64,000 bases of DNA from assembly GCA_964404745.1 (NCBI GenBank), contig CAYOLG010000005.1, positions 62,001 through 126,000 on the forward strand, given 5' to 3'. The position numbers and the translations under genes were made by a program. This document shows, piece by piece, positions 9,097-18,399 of the stretch (position 1 is the first letter of the stretch; every line of letters begins with the position of its first letter). The stretch comes from Pelagisphaera sp964404745 (GTDB lineage Bacteria > Verrucomicrobiota > Verrucomicrobiia > Opitutales > Opitutaceae). The notes beneath the pieces are model-generated. The model made no database searches. It was given only the letters and a program-made list of their open reading frames with translations, and was not told the DNA's origin.

Positions 9097-9428
9097 GTAG
9101 TTTTGTTCGGCACTACGAGCGGAAATCTTAAGACAAAAGCGTCGAATTGTGGGGGATTTCGCTCATTGGAGTCCCAGTGGAAGCGCCTATGCTGTTTCAA
9201 AAGGGTGGGGGGCGACTTTTAAATGGCAAAACGAGGGTCCTATCGCTGTAGGGGATCGCCGGGCTGATCGCCCGCTGGATTGGGCGTCTTGCTCTATCTG
9301 TTGCTCGATAGCGTTCTAGGCCGCAGGTAGAGGGCTATCCGCCCGCGATCCGGGAAAGGATTTCGAATCGATACTTGCGTTACAGGACGCTAGGTACGTT
9401 TATGCCTAGTTAGAGTATCAGCAGCAAA
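9097..9428. other. Gene-free gap upstream of era
   Basis: This gap of 332 bases separates the divergent 126-residue hypothetical gene and era. I see no convincing coding frame, RNA gene or long repeat. Small G/C-rich hairpins are present (for instance CGGGC-TGATC-GCCCG around 9259-9273), without a T-tract. Promoters for both neighbours are expected here but could not be placed. Confidence 0.5.
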
Positions 9429-10334
9429 GTGGCTATGGAATTTGGAACGGGCAGAGTTGGATACGTCACCTTGATTGGCCGACCCAATGCTGGTAAATCC
9501 ACCTTGCTAAACCGGTTATTGGGATATCGTTTATCGGCAGTTTCCGCAAAACCGAACACGACCCGAAAACGGTGGCTCGGAATCGTCACGGATGGCAACT
9601 CCCAGATCATATTTGTGGATACGCCCGGCGTTCATCAGGCCCTAAATCGTATGCACCGGGCAATGAAAAAGACGATCGAGGATGAGAGCGCTAATGGAGA
9701 TGCGATTATCTGCCTCTGCGATCCGACCAGAAAGTTTGGCGAGGAAGACCGCATGGCTGCTGAAGTCGTCAGGGGTAGAAAAGAGGCTGCCATACTTATA
9801 GTCAACAAAACGGATATGGCTAGTCGCGATCAAATCGAAAAAGCGGTCAATCAGTATACAGAGATATTAGGGAATTTGCCGATAGTGGAAATATCCGCCC
9901 AAACGGGAGAAGGACTACCGGAATTAATGGGCAAATTGAAAGCCATGATGCCAGAAGGGCCTTTCCTCTTTCCTGAAGACCAGATTACGGACTCGGTAGA
10001 ACGGGAAATTGCGGAAGAGGTGATTCGTGAATCAGCGATTGAATTCCTGCACGACGAGCTCCCGCAGTCGGTTTCCGTCCTGCTTGATTCCTGGTTGGAC
10101 ACGGGCAAAAAGACACGAATTCAAGCGTCGATCGTTGTGGAGCGGGAGAGCCAGAAATCCATTGTCATAGGCCGAGAAGGAAAAGTGATCGAGAAGATAC
10201 GGAAGTCGGCTCGAGAAAAACTGATGTCAATGACAGATGCCTTTGTCGACCTGAAGCTGCGAGTCAAAGTGGTTAAGGACTGGCAGAATAAGCAGCAGTT
10301 TCTTGAAGAGAACCGGATTGTCGATATGACCTGA
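9429..10334 (+). CDS. era: GTPase Era, ribosome assembly
   Basis: Era is an essential GTPase that binds 16S rRNA and helps 30S subunit maturation. The 301-residue length fits the family. The GTPase domain shows G1 GRPNAGKST (17-25), G3 DTPG (64-67) and G4 NKTD (126-129), with SAQTGEG as G5 near 158. The C-terminal KH domain carries IGREGKVIEKIRKSAREKL at about 237-260. The start is GTG 9429 or ATG 9435 two codons later. It stands alone between divergent and convergent neighbours. Confidence 0.95.
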   Translation: MAMEFGTGRVGYVTLIGRPNAGKSTLLNRLLGYRLSAVSAKPNTTRKRWLGIVTDGNSQIIFVDTPGVHQALNRMHRAMKKTIEDESANGDAIICLCDPTRKFGEEDRMAAEVVRGRKEAAILIVNKTDMASRDQIEKAVNQYTEILGNLPIVEISAQTGEGLPELMGKLKAMMPEGPFLFPEDQITDSVEREIAEEVIRESAIEFLHDELPQSVSVLLDSWLDTGKKTRIQASIVVERESQKSIVIGREGKVIEKIRKSAREKLMSMTDAFVDLKLRVKVVKDWQNKQQFLEENRIVDMT

Positions 10335-10464
10335 TGGGTGTGTTGCGTGGCGGATGAAATAAAGCCTTCCATCGGAGGACCGAGCAGGCCCCCCCTAACC
10401 TTAGAAAGTTCGCCGAGCCAAATTTATAACGAGTGCCCACGATCTCTGGAAGACCTAGGCGGCC

Positions 10465-11847
10465 TTATTTGGCCCGATAATAGCCGCCAAGTTCAGAGGC
10501 TAGGTAGGCGAAAGTGACGTAGACTGCGGCGCTTTGGTTGATTCGATTGGGCTCGATCTTGTCGATAGTGTCGTTAGGGGTATGGTGTAGATCGAAGTAG
10601 TCTTCGGTGAACATGTCGAGTCCTGCTACGGGCACGCCCAGATTTGCCATAGGAGCGATATCGGGACCACCTCGAGATTTGGCTCTTCCTGGTTGGACGC
10701 CCAGCGTCTTAAGGGCGTCGCGAATAACCGATAGGGTGGGCTCGAGTGGATCGCCAACGCCAAGGTTGAAGGTATGTATCGGGCCTTGTCCGGCATCCGC
10801 TTCAGCGGCAATTATGTGGCGATCAAGATCTTCACGGTTATTCTCGACGTAGAAGCTGCCTCCGTAAATGCCGATTTCCTCCGCGCCAAAAAGGACAACG
10901 CGGATCGTTCTCTTAGGCGGGGTTGGGAGTTCGCGAATCAATTTGGTGGCTGCCATAACCACTCCAACGCCCGCCCCGTCGTCGATGGCCCCAGTCCCGA
11001 GGTCCCATGAATCGATGTGGGCTCCCAGTAGAACGATTTCTTCAGGCTTTTCGCTGCCGGTAATCTCGGCGATAAGATTCTGGCTAGTAACCGTGCCTAA
11101 CTGCTTTGGCGTCAGGACAAGTCTGATACGAACCGAGTCGAATCGATCGTTTAAACGATCCAATTGTTGCGCATCGGGAACGGATAGGGCGGCTGCCGGA
11201 ATGCGAGGAACGTCTTTTTGATAACGTGTTGCTCCGGTGTGGGCGAACCGGTGGTTTGAGGTTCCAGCTGATCGCATGAGAAAGGCTACCGCTCCACGCT
11301 TGGCTGCTTCCGACGGACCATTTCCTCGAATCGGGCCGGAGATCTTACCGTATTGTCCAATGCCCATCGGCTGCGTAACGACAGCGATTTTTCCATCCAG
11401 CGAGCCTTCCGGCTGCGCTTTCAAGTCGTCGATGGATTTAAACAGGGTGATCTCAGCTTCGATGCCTTCGGGTGGCGTGGCGACACTTCCGCCAAGAGCG
11501 GTAACGACGAGATTTTGAGGTGAGGGCGAGGTGATTGAGGCGGTCTCTTCGCCACGTTCCCATCCTCGATCAACCGGGAATGATTCTGTCCAAATCTTAT
11601 CGAAGCCGTATTCCTCAAAGCGCTTTGCCGCCCATTTTACCGCCCGTCTTTCGCTATCGGAACCGTATAAGCGGGGTCCGATCTCGGTGGTCAGATCAGT
11701 GGCAATTTCCAGGGCTAATCCACTTTCCTGGATGCGTTCGGCGAGACTGGATGCCCTACGAAGAGCGGTCTCATTTCCAAAAGCCGACAAAATCAGCGAG
11801 AGGGTGGCAAAGAAAAGCGTTAGGGTTCGAGTATTGATTAGAGTCAC
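10465..11847 (-). CDS. Secreted M28-family metallopeptidase
   Basis: The 460-residue protein starts at GTG 11847 and has a signal peptide (hydrophobic 8-22, ending near SAFG). A PA-like insert (about 125-245) interrupts the peptidase domain. Zinc ligands of family M28 are visible: H277 and D279 in GAHIDSWD, D289/D290 in AIDDGAG, the catalytic pair E323-E324 in FGAEE, D351 in AEADAG and H421/H422 in DLHHTPND. It resembles carboxypeptidase Q / plasma glutamate carboxypeptidase-like exopeptidases, so periplasmic peptide hydrolysis is likely. The exact substrate is unknown. It is transcribed after the 306-residue secreted protein with a short gap of 38 bases, so the two may share a transcript. 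Confidence 0.88.
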   Translation of the reverse strand: MTLINTRTLTLFFATLSLILSAFGNETALRRASSLAERIQESGLALEIATDLTTEIGPRLYGSDSERRAVKWAAKRFEEYGFDKIWTESFPVDRGWERGEETASITSPSPQNLVVTALGGSVATPPEGIEAEITLFKSIDDLKAQPEGSLDGKIAVVTQPMGIGQYGKISGPIRGNGPSEAAKRGAVAFLMRSAGTSNHRFAHTGATRYQKDVPRIPAAALSVPDAQQLDRLNDRFDSVRIRLVLTPKQLGTVTSQNLIAEITGSEKPEEIVLLGAHIDSWDLGTGAIDDGAGVGVVMAATKLIRELPTPPKRTIRVVLFGAEEIGIYGGSFYVENNREDLDRHIIAAEADAGQGPIHTFNLGVGDPLEPTLSVIRDALKTLGVQPGRAKSRGGPDIAPMANLGVPVAGLDMFTEDYFDLHHTPNDTIDKIEPNRINQSAAVYVTFAYLASELGGYYRAK

Positions 11848-11885
11848 GACCGATTGGGATATACCGTGACCGGATTATGGCGAAT

Positions 11886-12806
11886 CTATTTTTCCTGCCC
11901 GCTTTCGGGCGTTTCCTCGATACCTACGGTTTCGAGGTCACCAATATCGACAGTGCCGGTGCCGAAGTGGGTGCTGGACTTGGCGTATTTTTCTAGGCTG
12001 GTTCCGTAGTACTCTCGGGCAGCCCTAGCCAAAGCCGGGTAAGCATCGACGAAATTGGTTCCGATGGCCGGTACGCTGAAGCGGGTCGTCCAGAGAAGCT
12101 CCTTTTCCTTGCTTTCACGCAGCTTCTCATAGTCGTAGGCCATCATTATTATGAAGTAACGCTCGTCTTCTAGCTCGACACGAAGATCAAACTCCTCGGT
12201 TCTATTGATGTTCCTGCGATTGAGAGCCCGTCCTAGTCCCAAGCGCCGGTTGTCCATGGAGTTCGCGTGCTTGGCCACATTGTCTCGGGCGATATCATCG
12301 AGATCCGAGATGTCTTCAAAAGTATCGTCGTAGACTTCTGAAAAAACCTCGGGATCGGATTGATCTGCGTAAGGATCGGTCGCGTCCAGCATGAAGAGCT
12401 CTTCCAAGTCCTGCTCGACCATGGTGGAGCCGTAGTGAACTACGATAAGCAAGTCCCCCTGATCCGGCGAGGCCGAAGGATAGTAATTCCGGTCCTTCAT
12501 GTTCTCGGCTAGCGATCCCACGATCTCTTCGAAGGAAGGTTCCTTAAGGCTCTTGTCTTTGAAGCCCGCTCCGTAGGATTTCCCTTCGATAAAAACGTAG
12601 GTCTCGTATTGAGCTCCGCTGTCCGACTCTTTGCGTTCGTTGTAGCTCTCGGACGCTTCTGAATCAATAAACACTCTTGCGGTTTTAGCAGCGTCAAGAT
12701 TGCCTCCTCCCGCCAAGCAGAAAATAGCCGTCGCTACGAAAACGATTCTCGATTCATTCGCGAAGCGAGGGACAATTGCGGTTTTCTCTTTCAATTGGCT
12801 ATTCAT
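11886..12806 (-). CDS. Secreted hypothetical protein
   Basis: The 306-residue frame begins at ATG 12806. A hydrophobic segment at about 20-34 followed by LDAAK suggests a signal peptide with a long polar N-region. The middle is strongly acidic (about 130-170, with many Asp and Glu) and may hold metal or be disordered. No known domain is recognised. It lies 38 bases upstream of the M28 peptidase on the same strand. The divergent plus-strand gene at 13020 begins 213 bases away, and this gap should hold promoters for both. Confidence 0.65.
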   Translation of the reverse strand: MNSQLKEKTAIVPRFANESRIVFVATAIFCLAGGGNLDAAKTARVFIDSEASESYNERKESDSGAQYETYVFIEGKSYGAGFKDKSLKEPSFEEIVGSLAENMKDRNYYPSASPDQGDLLIVVHYGSTMVEQDLEELFMLDATDPYADQSDPEVFSEVYDDTFEDISDLDDIARDNVAKHANSMDNRRLGLGRALNRRNINRTEEFDLRVELEDERYFIIMMAYDYEKLRESKEKELLWTTRFSVPAIGTNFVDAYPALARAAREYYGTSLEKYAKSSTHFGTGTVDIGDLETVGIEETPESGQEK

Positions 12807-13019
12807 TTGCGAGCAGTGTAGCGTGAAACCTAAATAGTTGGACGGAAAGCTTTTTATTCGGAGGTTTCAAAAGGCATAAATGGCGAGCAACTAGGCCTCC
12901 TTAATGATTTAAACGCAAACCAAGTAACTTGGTTACAAAGCGAGTTCTCCACCTGAATACGATCGGAGACTGAGTTTGGCAGCTTGCCAACAAATTGAAT
13001 CCATTCTAAGTGGAGGGCG

Positions 13020-13985
13020 ATGAAGGTATCGACTCACGTTTTTGTTCTCCTAGCGTTGGCAAGTTTTCCGTTAACCTCGCGAGCGCTAGCCGCCCAGGGG
13101 GATTGGGGCTCGGATGGAACTATCGTTTTGGACAACGGGGATGCTCGGGTGGTCATTTCACCAGCCAAGGGAGGGCGAGTGATGGAGTATTCGTGGAAGG
13201 GCAAGAACGCTTTGGAGCCCGTGGAAGCAGGGCCCGGTAGATTTGATATTGGCCCCGAGAAAGTGGTGCCTAGACGCGGGGAGCTTTGGGAGGGCAATTG
13301 GAAAGGGGAGATAACCGGAAATCTCTCGGCCCGAGTGACCAGCATCAAGCATGAGGCGACGGGCGTGCAGTTGGTACGCGATTACATCTTGGATGCCAGC
13401 GGTAGCGGGTTCACGGTGACGCAAACGATTGTCAACATATCGAACCGACCGGTTCATTGGAATCATTGGAGCAGGACCTTCGCTAAAGGTGGCGGCATTT
13501 GCCTGGTCCCGCTTTCCGAATATTCGGCTTATCCGAATCAGTACATAATGTACAACGGCGACGGCCGGACGCTGGATTATCGCCCGGAGGATCCGAACAT
13601 TGAAATTCGGGATGGCTTTTTCATTCTCAAGGGCCCCCCTCGTTTCCCCAAACTCGGTCTAGATTCCCATGAAGGCTGGATGACATATCTAACCCCTAAT
13701 GATCTGGCCTTTATAAAGAAGTTTCCTACGTATCCAAAACGTAGATACTGGGAAATGATTGGAATGACTATATCGCTTTGGTATGTCGAGAATCGCGAAT
13801 CCGATAATTTGAGCGCCTGCGAGTTGGAGCCCATCGGGCCAAGGGAAGATATAAGTCCGGGCGAATCGGCCTCATTTACGGAAGAATGGTTTTTGTTGGA
13901 TTATCCGTTTCCAGTGAGAGAAAAGAGGGTTGATCTAGACCATATCGAAGCTGTGTCGCTTAGAACCATGAGAAAAACCCGCTAG
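13020..13985 (+). CDS. Secreted protein with galactose-mutarotase-like fold (tentative)
   Basis: The 321-residue protein starts at ATG 13020, preceded by the purine-rich AGTGGAGGGCG. Residues 1-25 form a signal peptide ending ALAA. The body is beta-rich. Features such as NGDARVVISPAKGGRVMEYS near residue 40, followed by SNRPVHWNHWS and late WFLLDYPF, resemble DUF4380-like proteins that share the galactose mutarotase/aldose epimerase superfold. A sugar-binding or sugar-processing role in the periplasm is inference. A strong terminator overlaps its stop codon. It converges with the TonB_C gene on the other strand. Confidence 0.6.
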   Translation: MKVSTHVFVLLALASFPLTSRALAAQGDWGSDGTIVLDNGDARVVISPAKGGRVMEYSWKGKNALEPVEAGPGRFDIGPEKVVPRRGELWEGNWKGEITGNLSARVTSIKHEATGVQLVRDYILDASGSGFTVTQTIVNISNRPVHWNHWSRTFAKGGGICLVPLSEYSAYPNQYIMYNGDGRTLDYRPEDPNIEIRDGFFILKGPPRFPKLGLDSHEGWMTYLTPNDLAFIKKFPTYPKRRYWEMIGMTISLWYVENRESDNLSACELEPIGPREDISPGESASFTEEWFLLDYPFPVREKRVDLDHIEAVSLRTMRKTR

Positions 13986-14005
13986 CGGAAGTCGGCGGGT
14001 TTTTT
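13973..14005. terminator. Bidirectional intrinsic terminator
   Basis: A perfect 10-bp stem, AAAAACCCGC (13973-13982) with GCGGGTTTTT (13995-14004), encloses a 12-base loop. It has a T-run on the plus strand and, by symmetry, on the minus strand. It lies between convergent genes ending at 13985 and 14024 and can serve both. The TAG stop codon of the plus-strand gene is inside the loop. Confidence 0.88.
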
Positions 14006-14023
14006 GTAAAGAACGGATGTCTT

Positions 14024-14785
14024 TCAGTTTAGCAGACTGAAATGGAAGGGCTGCTTCACTTCGACTACGACACCCTTGCCGTTAACCGTGGGTGGCGAGA
14101 ATTGCCATTGCTCCAAGGCGTCTTGAGCAACCTCGAGTAGCCGCACATCGATGTCGCCTTCGACGTGGTCGACATGGGCTAACCGAACGGCCCCTTTCGT
14201 ATCGATAAAGAAACGAAAGACTCCTACGGTGTCATTGTTCTTTTCGATCCAAGAGCGGGGAGCCCGGGGTTTCACAACGTGAAGGGGCGCCGGGAATTTA
14301 TCCAGTTTGTCTACCTCCGCGATCTTGATAGATTCTCTGGGGTCGTAGTTGGTACCCAGCCGCATATAGTGATTTAAGCCCGCGGTCATATCGAAGGAGA
14401 CTACGTCCGAGCCGGCTTCGAAGTTCACGCGAATGGGAACCACTAGTGAAATGGGTTTACCGTCTTTTTTCGGCGGGGCGAACTCCCACTCGTCGATAAC
14501 GCTTTCCACCGCTTCCGCAAAGGCTCGGTGATTAGCTTCTGTGACCAGCCAATCTCTCAGCTCGCCATCGTAGTGCAGCTCCAATAGCATGTCCACGCGG
14601 CCCCGCGTGTATCCGGCGCTGCGCAAATCTTCTGGGAACTTTGGTTGGCGTACCACTTGTATGAACAAGTCGACGTCGTCGCTCGTCAAATTTGCCTCGT
14701 ATCTATATTCCCCAGGCTCCTCATTCCCGATTGTTGGACGGACGAGACACGATAGAAATAGCAGTAGCGTAGTTACTCGTTTCAT
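14024..14785 (-). CDS. Secreted protein with two TonB C-terminal-like domains
   Basis: The 253-residue protein starts at ATG 14785, with a signal peptide of about 20 residues (MKRVTTLLLFLSCLVRPTIG). Two copies of a TonB_C-like module follow. The first spans about 45-120 (core GYTRGRVDMLLELHYDGE, ending DEWEFAPPKKDGKPI) and the second about 165-250 (core VGVFRFFIDTKGAVRLAHV, ending EQWQFSPPTVNGKG). Ordinary TonB has an N-terminal membrane anchor and proline-rich linker. Here both are absent and the protein should be free in the periplasm. A role in energy transduction is therefore doubtful. Such orphan TonB_C proteins are common in Opitutae with unknown function. Confidence 0.75.
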   Translation of the reverse strand: MKRVTTLLLFLSCLVRPTIGNEEPGEYRYEANLTSDDVDLFIQVVRQPKFPEDLRSAGYTRGRVDMLLELHYDGELRDWLVTEANHRAFAEAVESVIDEWEFAPPKKDGKPISLVVPIRVNFEAGSDVVSFDMTAGLNHYMRLGTNYDPRESIKIAEVDKLDKFPAPLHVVKPRAPRSWIEKNNDTVGVFRFFIDTKGAVRLAHVDHVEGDIDVRLLEVAQDALEQWQFSPPTVNGKGVVVEVKQPFHFSLLN

Positions 14786-14976
14786 GACTCCAATTGGTTA
14801 ACTGTTATCTTACAATGAATTCCTTTTCCCGGCCTCGGTAATCCTAGGACTGTTCGTCTCAAAGGCAAGCCTAATCGCTCGGACCGATCGATTTCACTCA
14901 GGTTCCCTTGAATAGAGAAAGGGGAATAGCTAAAGCTGATTTCAGCCGTGGCCGTTTACACCCAATTCAAAAAGGT

Positions 14977-16074
14977 CTACCGTAAGGGAAGGCGAAGTCG
15001 GCTAGAAACGGATCGTTTTAGGGATAAAACGGCGAAAATCGCGGAACCTATTCCCGCCACGCTGTTTATCGCGAAATCAATGAAGCTGGGGTTGCGTGTG
15101 GGAAGGTAGATTTGGGCAAACTCGATGGTAAAACTCAAGGCGCTAGCTAGTAGCGCAGTTCCCAGTAATAGAGCCAATCGATTGTGGATATTTCGGTTGA
15201 GCAGAATGGCGATGGCGAAGCCTGCTGGCAGAAATCCGATCAAATTGACCACCATATCCGTAGGGCGTCGCTCCATGGGATCCTTAAGTGTGCTGATACG
15301 GGTAAATCGCTTCGAATCTAGGGGTTGAAAGCGTTCGGGAAGCAGTAGGGGAGCGTCTACAGCAGCTAGATTTTGAGCGCGTTTGTCTAGAGGCTTGTCG
15401 AATCGGTAGTCTAGGGTAGGTGGATGGGGAGGATCGGCTAGTTGTTTCGGCGAAAAGTTTTCGTTGTAGAGGGAAAAGCGCGACAGCGTTCCGAACCAGG
15501 GCATTTCTCCGGTGGCGTTGTTGCCTATCGCGATACGAACGGAAACGGAACGGCTCGAGTCCAGCAGGTGATAGTCTCGGCTTTCGGCGAGTTGATCGTT
15601 GATGAAGATCCGGGTTCGCTGGCCGTCGTAATTAATCGCTAAGTTTAGGGGTTTCCCGTTTACGAAGACATCGTATAGACCGAATTCTTGGTAGTCCCGG
15701 CCTCGATAACCCTCTGCTCGACGGCTCCTTATGACTAGGTGGTTTTTCCATTGGGCGATGATCAAGGGTGGCTGTATGCCTTCGTCATCGAATTCGACGA
15801 TGGTTCCCAGTCCGTTTGGCCAACGGGTGGGCCAGAGTTCGAACGCTAGTGTCAATGGGTTTTGCGGAGAAAAATAGAGGGGTTCCTCAGTGTAGGCTAT
15901 CGCCCTTTGCCAGTAAAAGCGTTGCCCGATATGACTATGGAACTGCAGGCCCGGTCTTTCTGAGTTGAAAGCCACGTCGTTGGCCGAGAAAAAATTGAAA
16001 GGCCGCAAACCGAAAGCGCAAGTCACGAGAAGGATGATCCATGCGAGTTGACGTATTCGATTGCTAGCCGTCAT
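14977..16074 (-). CDS. VanZ-like membrane protein with extracytoplasmic LamG-like domain
   Basis: Start chosen at ATG 16074; a TTG at 16086 would add four residues. About 365 residues. An N-terminal membrane segment (about 7-25) leads to a concanavalin A/LamG-like beta domain at about 40-225 (GNNATGEMPWFGTLSRFSLY is typical of the end of such a domain). The C-terminal 110 residues carry three membrane helices with the VanZ signature VNLIGFLPAGFAIA and SFTIEFAQIYLPTRNPSFID. VanZ proteins are linked to teicoplanin resistance in Gram-positives, but this broad family is mostly of unknown function. The LamG-VanZ combination suggests a membrane protein with a glycan-binding face outside the cytoplasm. 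Confidence 0.78.
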   Translation of the reverse strand: MTASNRIRQLAWIILLVTCAFGLRPFNFFSANDVAFNSERPGLQFHSHIGQRFYWQRAIAYTEEPLYFSPQNPLTLAFELWPTRWPNGLGTIVEFDDEGIQPPLIIAQWKNHLVIRSRRAEGYRGRDYQEFGLYDVFVNGKPLNLAINYDGQRTRIFINDQLAESRDYHLLDSSRSVSVRIAIGNNATGEMPWFGTLSRFSLYNENFSPKQLADPPHPPTLDYRFDKPLDKRAQNLAAVDAPLLLPERFQPLDSKRFTRISTLKDPMERRPTDMVVNLIGFLPAGFAIAILLNRNIHNRLALLLGTALLASALSFTIEFAQIYLPTRNPSFIDFAINSVAGIGSAIFAVLSLKRSVSSRLRLPLR

Positions 16075-16221
16075 TGTCTGCCGCAAGCTTACGTTTACTC
16101 ACGAAAGGCATTTCGGTAGATGCTTTTGGCAAAGGCAAGCTCGGCGATGCGGATGGGCGAATTTGCTTTCAACTCTCTGCTAGCTCCTCTGTTATCGGCT
16201 CTAACGCTAAAGCAGGATTCG

Positions 16222-18399
16222 ATGAGATTAGCTCGAGATAAGAAGATATTGCGGAAACGCCTTTATGTGGTCGTCTTTGCCACGATTGCAGTTAACGCGA
16301 TCGCCACAACATTTGTTGGATGTTCGTCTGAAAAAGAGTCCGGGAGTCCCGTCAAATCGCTGGCGGAGGGTTCTCAGCCGAAACAGCGGCAAACGGTATC
16401 GGCAGTCGAGCACCCGGATTGGTATCTAGCGGAAACTTGCCGGGAATGTCATGAAGCGGAGTATGACGATTGGCTAGGGAGCCATCACCACTTGGCCCAG
16501 CGAAGGCTAGATCCCTCCAGGGACTTAGAGGCCTTTTCCCAAGGAGAATTGGAAGACCAAGCAGGAAGAAAGTATCAATTGAGTGGTCCGTCCCCGGAGT
16601 TCAGTATTGAGGAGGTAGGATCTGGTCTGCCGGGCGTAGTAGAGGCTGTTATTGGGGAAACGCCAATTCGTCAATACCTCATCACTTTTCCGGATGGCCG
16701 CTATCAGATTCAAGGTCTGACTTGGGATCCCCATAACAAGCAGTGGTTCAATGTCTTTGGGGATGAAGACAGGAATCAAGGGGATTGGGGTCACTGGAGT
16801 CAGCAAGGAATGAATTGGAATTCGAACTGCGCTTGGTGTCACATGACGGATTTCGAAAAAAACTATGACTTGAGGACGAACTCGTATGCCAGCGAGTGGA
16901 AGATAGAAGGAATCTCCTGCATTCAGTGTCATTCTGGAATGAAGGAGCATGTGGCGGCAGCCCGATCAGGGAATTATGAGCCCACCCTAACAGAGCCTAA
17001 CATCGAATTGGCGATGGATAACTGCGCTAGTTGTCATGCCCGCAGAGAGGAGTTGACCGCCAATGGATTCAAGGCTGGGGAGAAGTTCGACGAACATTTC
17101 CGCCTCGTGCTTCCCGATTTGCCGAATGCCTATTTTGTCGATGGCAAGGCTAATGAAGAGGACTACGTATTCGCCTCGCTCAAGATGAGCCGGATGGGAC
17201 ACAAAGGGGTAAGCTGCTTGGATTGCCATAACCCGCACTCGCATGAAACCATTCTACCGGTCGAAGACAATTCGCTCTGCATGCGCTGCCATGCCACGGG
17301 TCTGAACGAGGCGACGATTATTGATCCATTGACTCATAGCCAGCATCCCTTGAACAGCGCCGGCAATCAGTGCGTGTCGTGCCACATGCCCGAGCGACTC
17401 TATATGCAGAGAGATGCCCGTAGAGATCATGGGTTTACGATTCCGGATCCGCAATTGACGATTGACTACGATGTGCCGAACGCTTGCCAGGCCTGCCATG
17501 GAGACAAGACCGTAGAGTGGGCTCGAGACGCGGTCGAGAGCTGGTTTCCGCATTCAGAGAGAAGGCAGGAGCTCAGGGAGAGGGCCCGAATACTGGACGC
17601 TTATTACAGAGGAGATTCGGAATCCTGGAAAGAGGCGCATGGTTTGCTGCAAAGCGAAGAGAATGTGTATTGGCGATCAGCATACTTAAGAATTCTCGGA
17701 GCGATGGCTCCCGGTACGCCTGAAAGCCTCGAGGCCGCTTTGAACTCGATGAAATCGAAATCGCCTGTAGAGCGGGAGTCAGCACTGAGGATATTGTCGA
17801 ATCGGGGCGACCGTCTGCCTGATCTGCAAAGAGCTCTGTACGATTCTTCTAGACTCGTTCGCAACCAGGCTGCGGATACGCTTTCGATGATGTATAATCC
17901 TAATCAAAGCGCATTCCAGGAGTGGCTGGAATACGCGGAGGCGAACGCCGATCGTCCCGCGGGGGCGTTGCGCCGGGCGGAGTTGGCCGTTCAGCAAGGC
18001 GATGTTGCTCTTGCTAAGCAATTGGCTGAAAAAGCGGCTAGTTTCGATCGAAACAATGCCCATTTGCTTTACGACATTGCCATCATGTTCGCTCGAGTGG
18101 GAGATCTTGATGGAGCTATGAGCAAGATTTCCGATGCCAAGCTGATTGATTCCTCGCTGGGAATTCTCTGGTTTGGAGAAGGACTGTTGTATGCAGAAAA
18201 AGGGGATACACGCCGCTCGATTGAGTCTATGGAAGTGGCAGTTGAAAAGGATGCGAGCCAGGATCGCTGGTGGTATAATTTGGGGGTCGCCTATTTGCAG
18301 ACTGGCGAAAGCGACAAAGCGAAGAAGGCGCTGGAGAAAGCGATCAGCTTGAATCCGGAACAGCCTCAGTATCAACAGGCCTTAACCGGTCTGGAATAG
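16222..18399 (+). CDS. Octaheme c-type cytochrome lipoprotein with HEAT-like and TPR repeats
   Basis: Start chosen at ATG 16222 because it places a lipoprotein signal peptide first: basic start, hydrophobic stretch and lipobox TFVGC with Cys34. An upstream in-frame ATG at 16120 would bury it. About 725 residues. Eight heme c motifs are visible: CRECH (73-77), CAWCH, CIQCH, CASCH, CLDCH, CMRCH, CVSCH and CQACH. The N-terminal half resembles cytochrome c554/multiheme family proteins. HEAT-like helices follow the last heme, then C-terminal TPR units (for example WWYNLGVAYLQTGESDKAKK). It is probably anchored to a membrane in the periplasm and acts in electron transfer, with TPR for partner binding. 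Its 3' end overlaps the convergent aldo/keto reductase gene by 18 bases. Confidence 0.85.
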   Translation: MRLARDKKILRKRLYVVVFATIAVNAIATTFVGCSSEKESGSPVKSLAEGSQPKQRQTVSAVEHPDWYLAETCRECHEAEYDDWLGSHHHLAQRRLDPSRDLEAFSQGELEDQAGRKYQLSGPSPEFSIEEVGSGLPGVVEAVIGETPIRQYLITFPDGRYQIQGLTWDPHNKQWFNVFGDEDRNQGDWGHWSQQGMNWNSNCAWCHMTDFEKNYDLRTNSYASEWKIEGISCIQCHSGMKEHVAAARSGNYEPTLTEPNIELAMDNCASCHARREELTANGFKAGEKFDEHFRLVLPDLPNAYFVDGKANEEDYVFASLKMSRMGHKGVSCLDCHNPHSHETILPVEDNSLCMRCHATGLNEATIIDPLTHSQHPLNSAGNQCVSCHMPERLYMQRDARRDHGFTIPDPQLTIDYDVPNACQACHGDKTVEWARDAVESWFPHSERRQELRERARILDAYYRGDSESWKEAHGLLQSEENVYWRSAYLRILGAMAPGTPESLEAALNSMKSKSPVERESALRILSNRGDRLPDLQRALYDSSRLVRNQAADTLSMMYNPNQSAFQEWLEYAEANADRPAGALRRAELAVQQGDVALAKQLAEKAASFDRNNAHLLYDIAIMFARVGDLDGAMSKISDAKLIDSSLGILWFGEGLLYAEKGDTRRSIESMEVAVEKDASQDRWWYNLGVAYLQTGESDKAKKALEKAISLNPEQPQYQQALTGLE

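Noticed and set aside
16120..16221. Upstream ATG for the octaheme lipoprotein.
   Set aside because: It would put 34 residues before a perfect lipoprotein signal peptide, so ATG 16222 is the better start.
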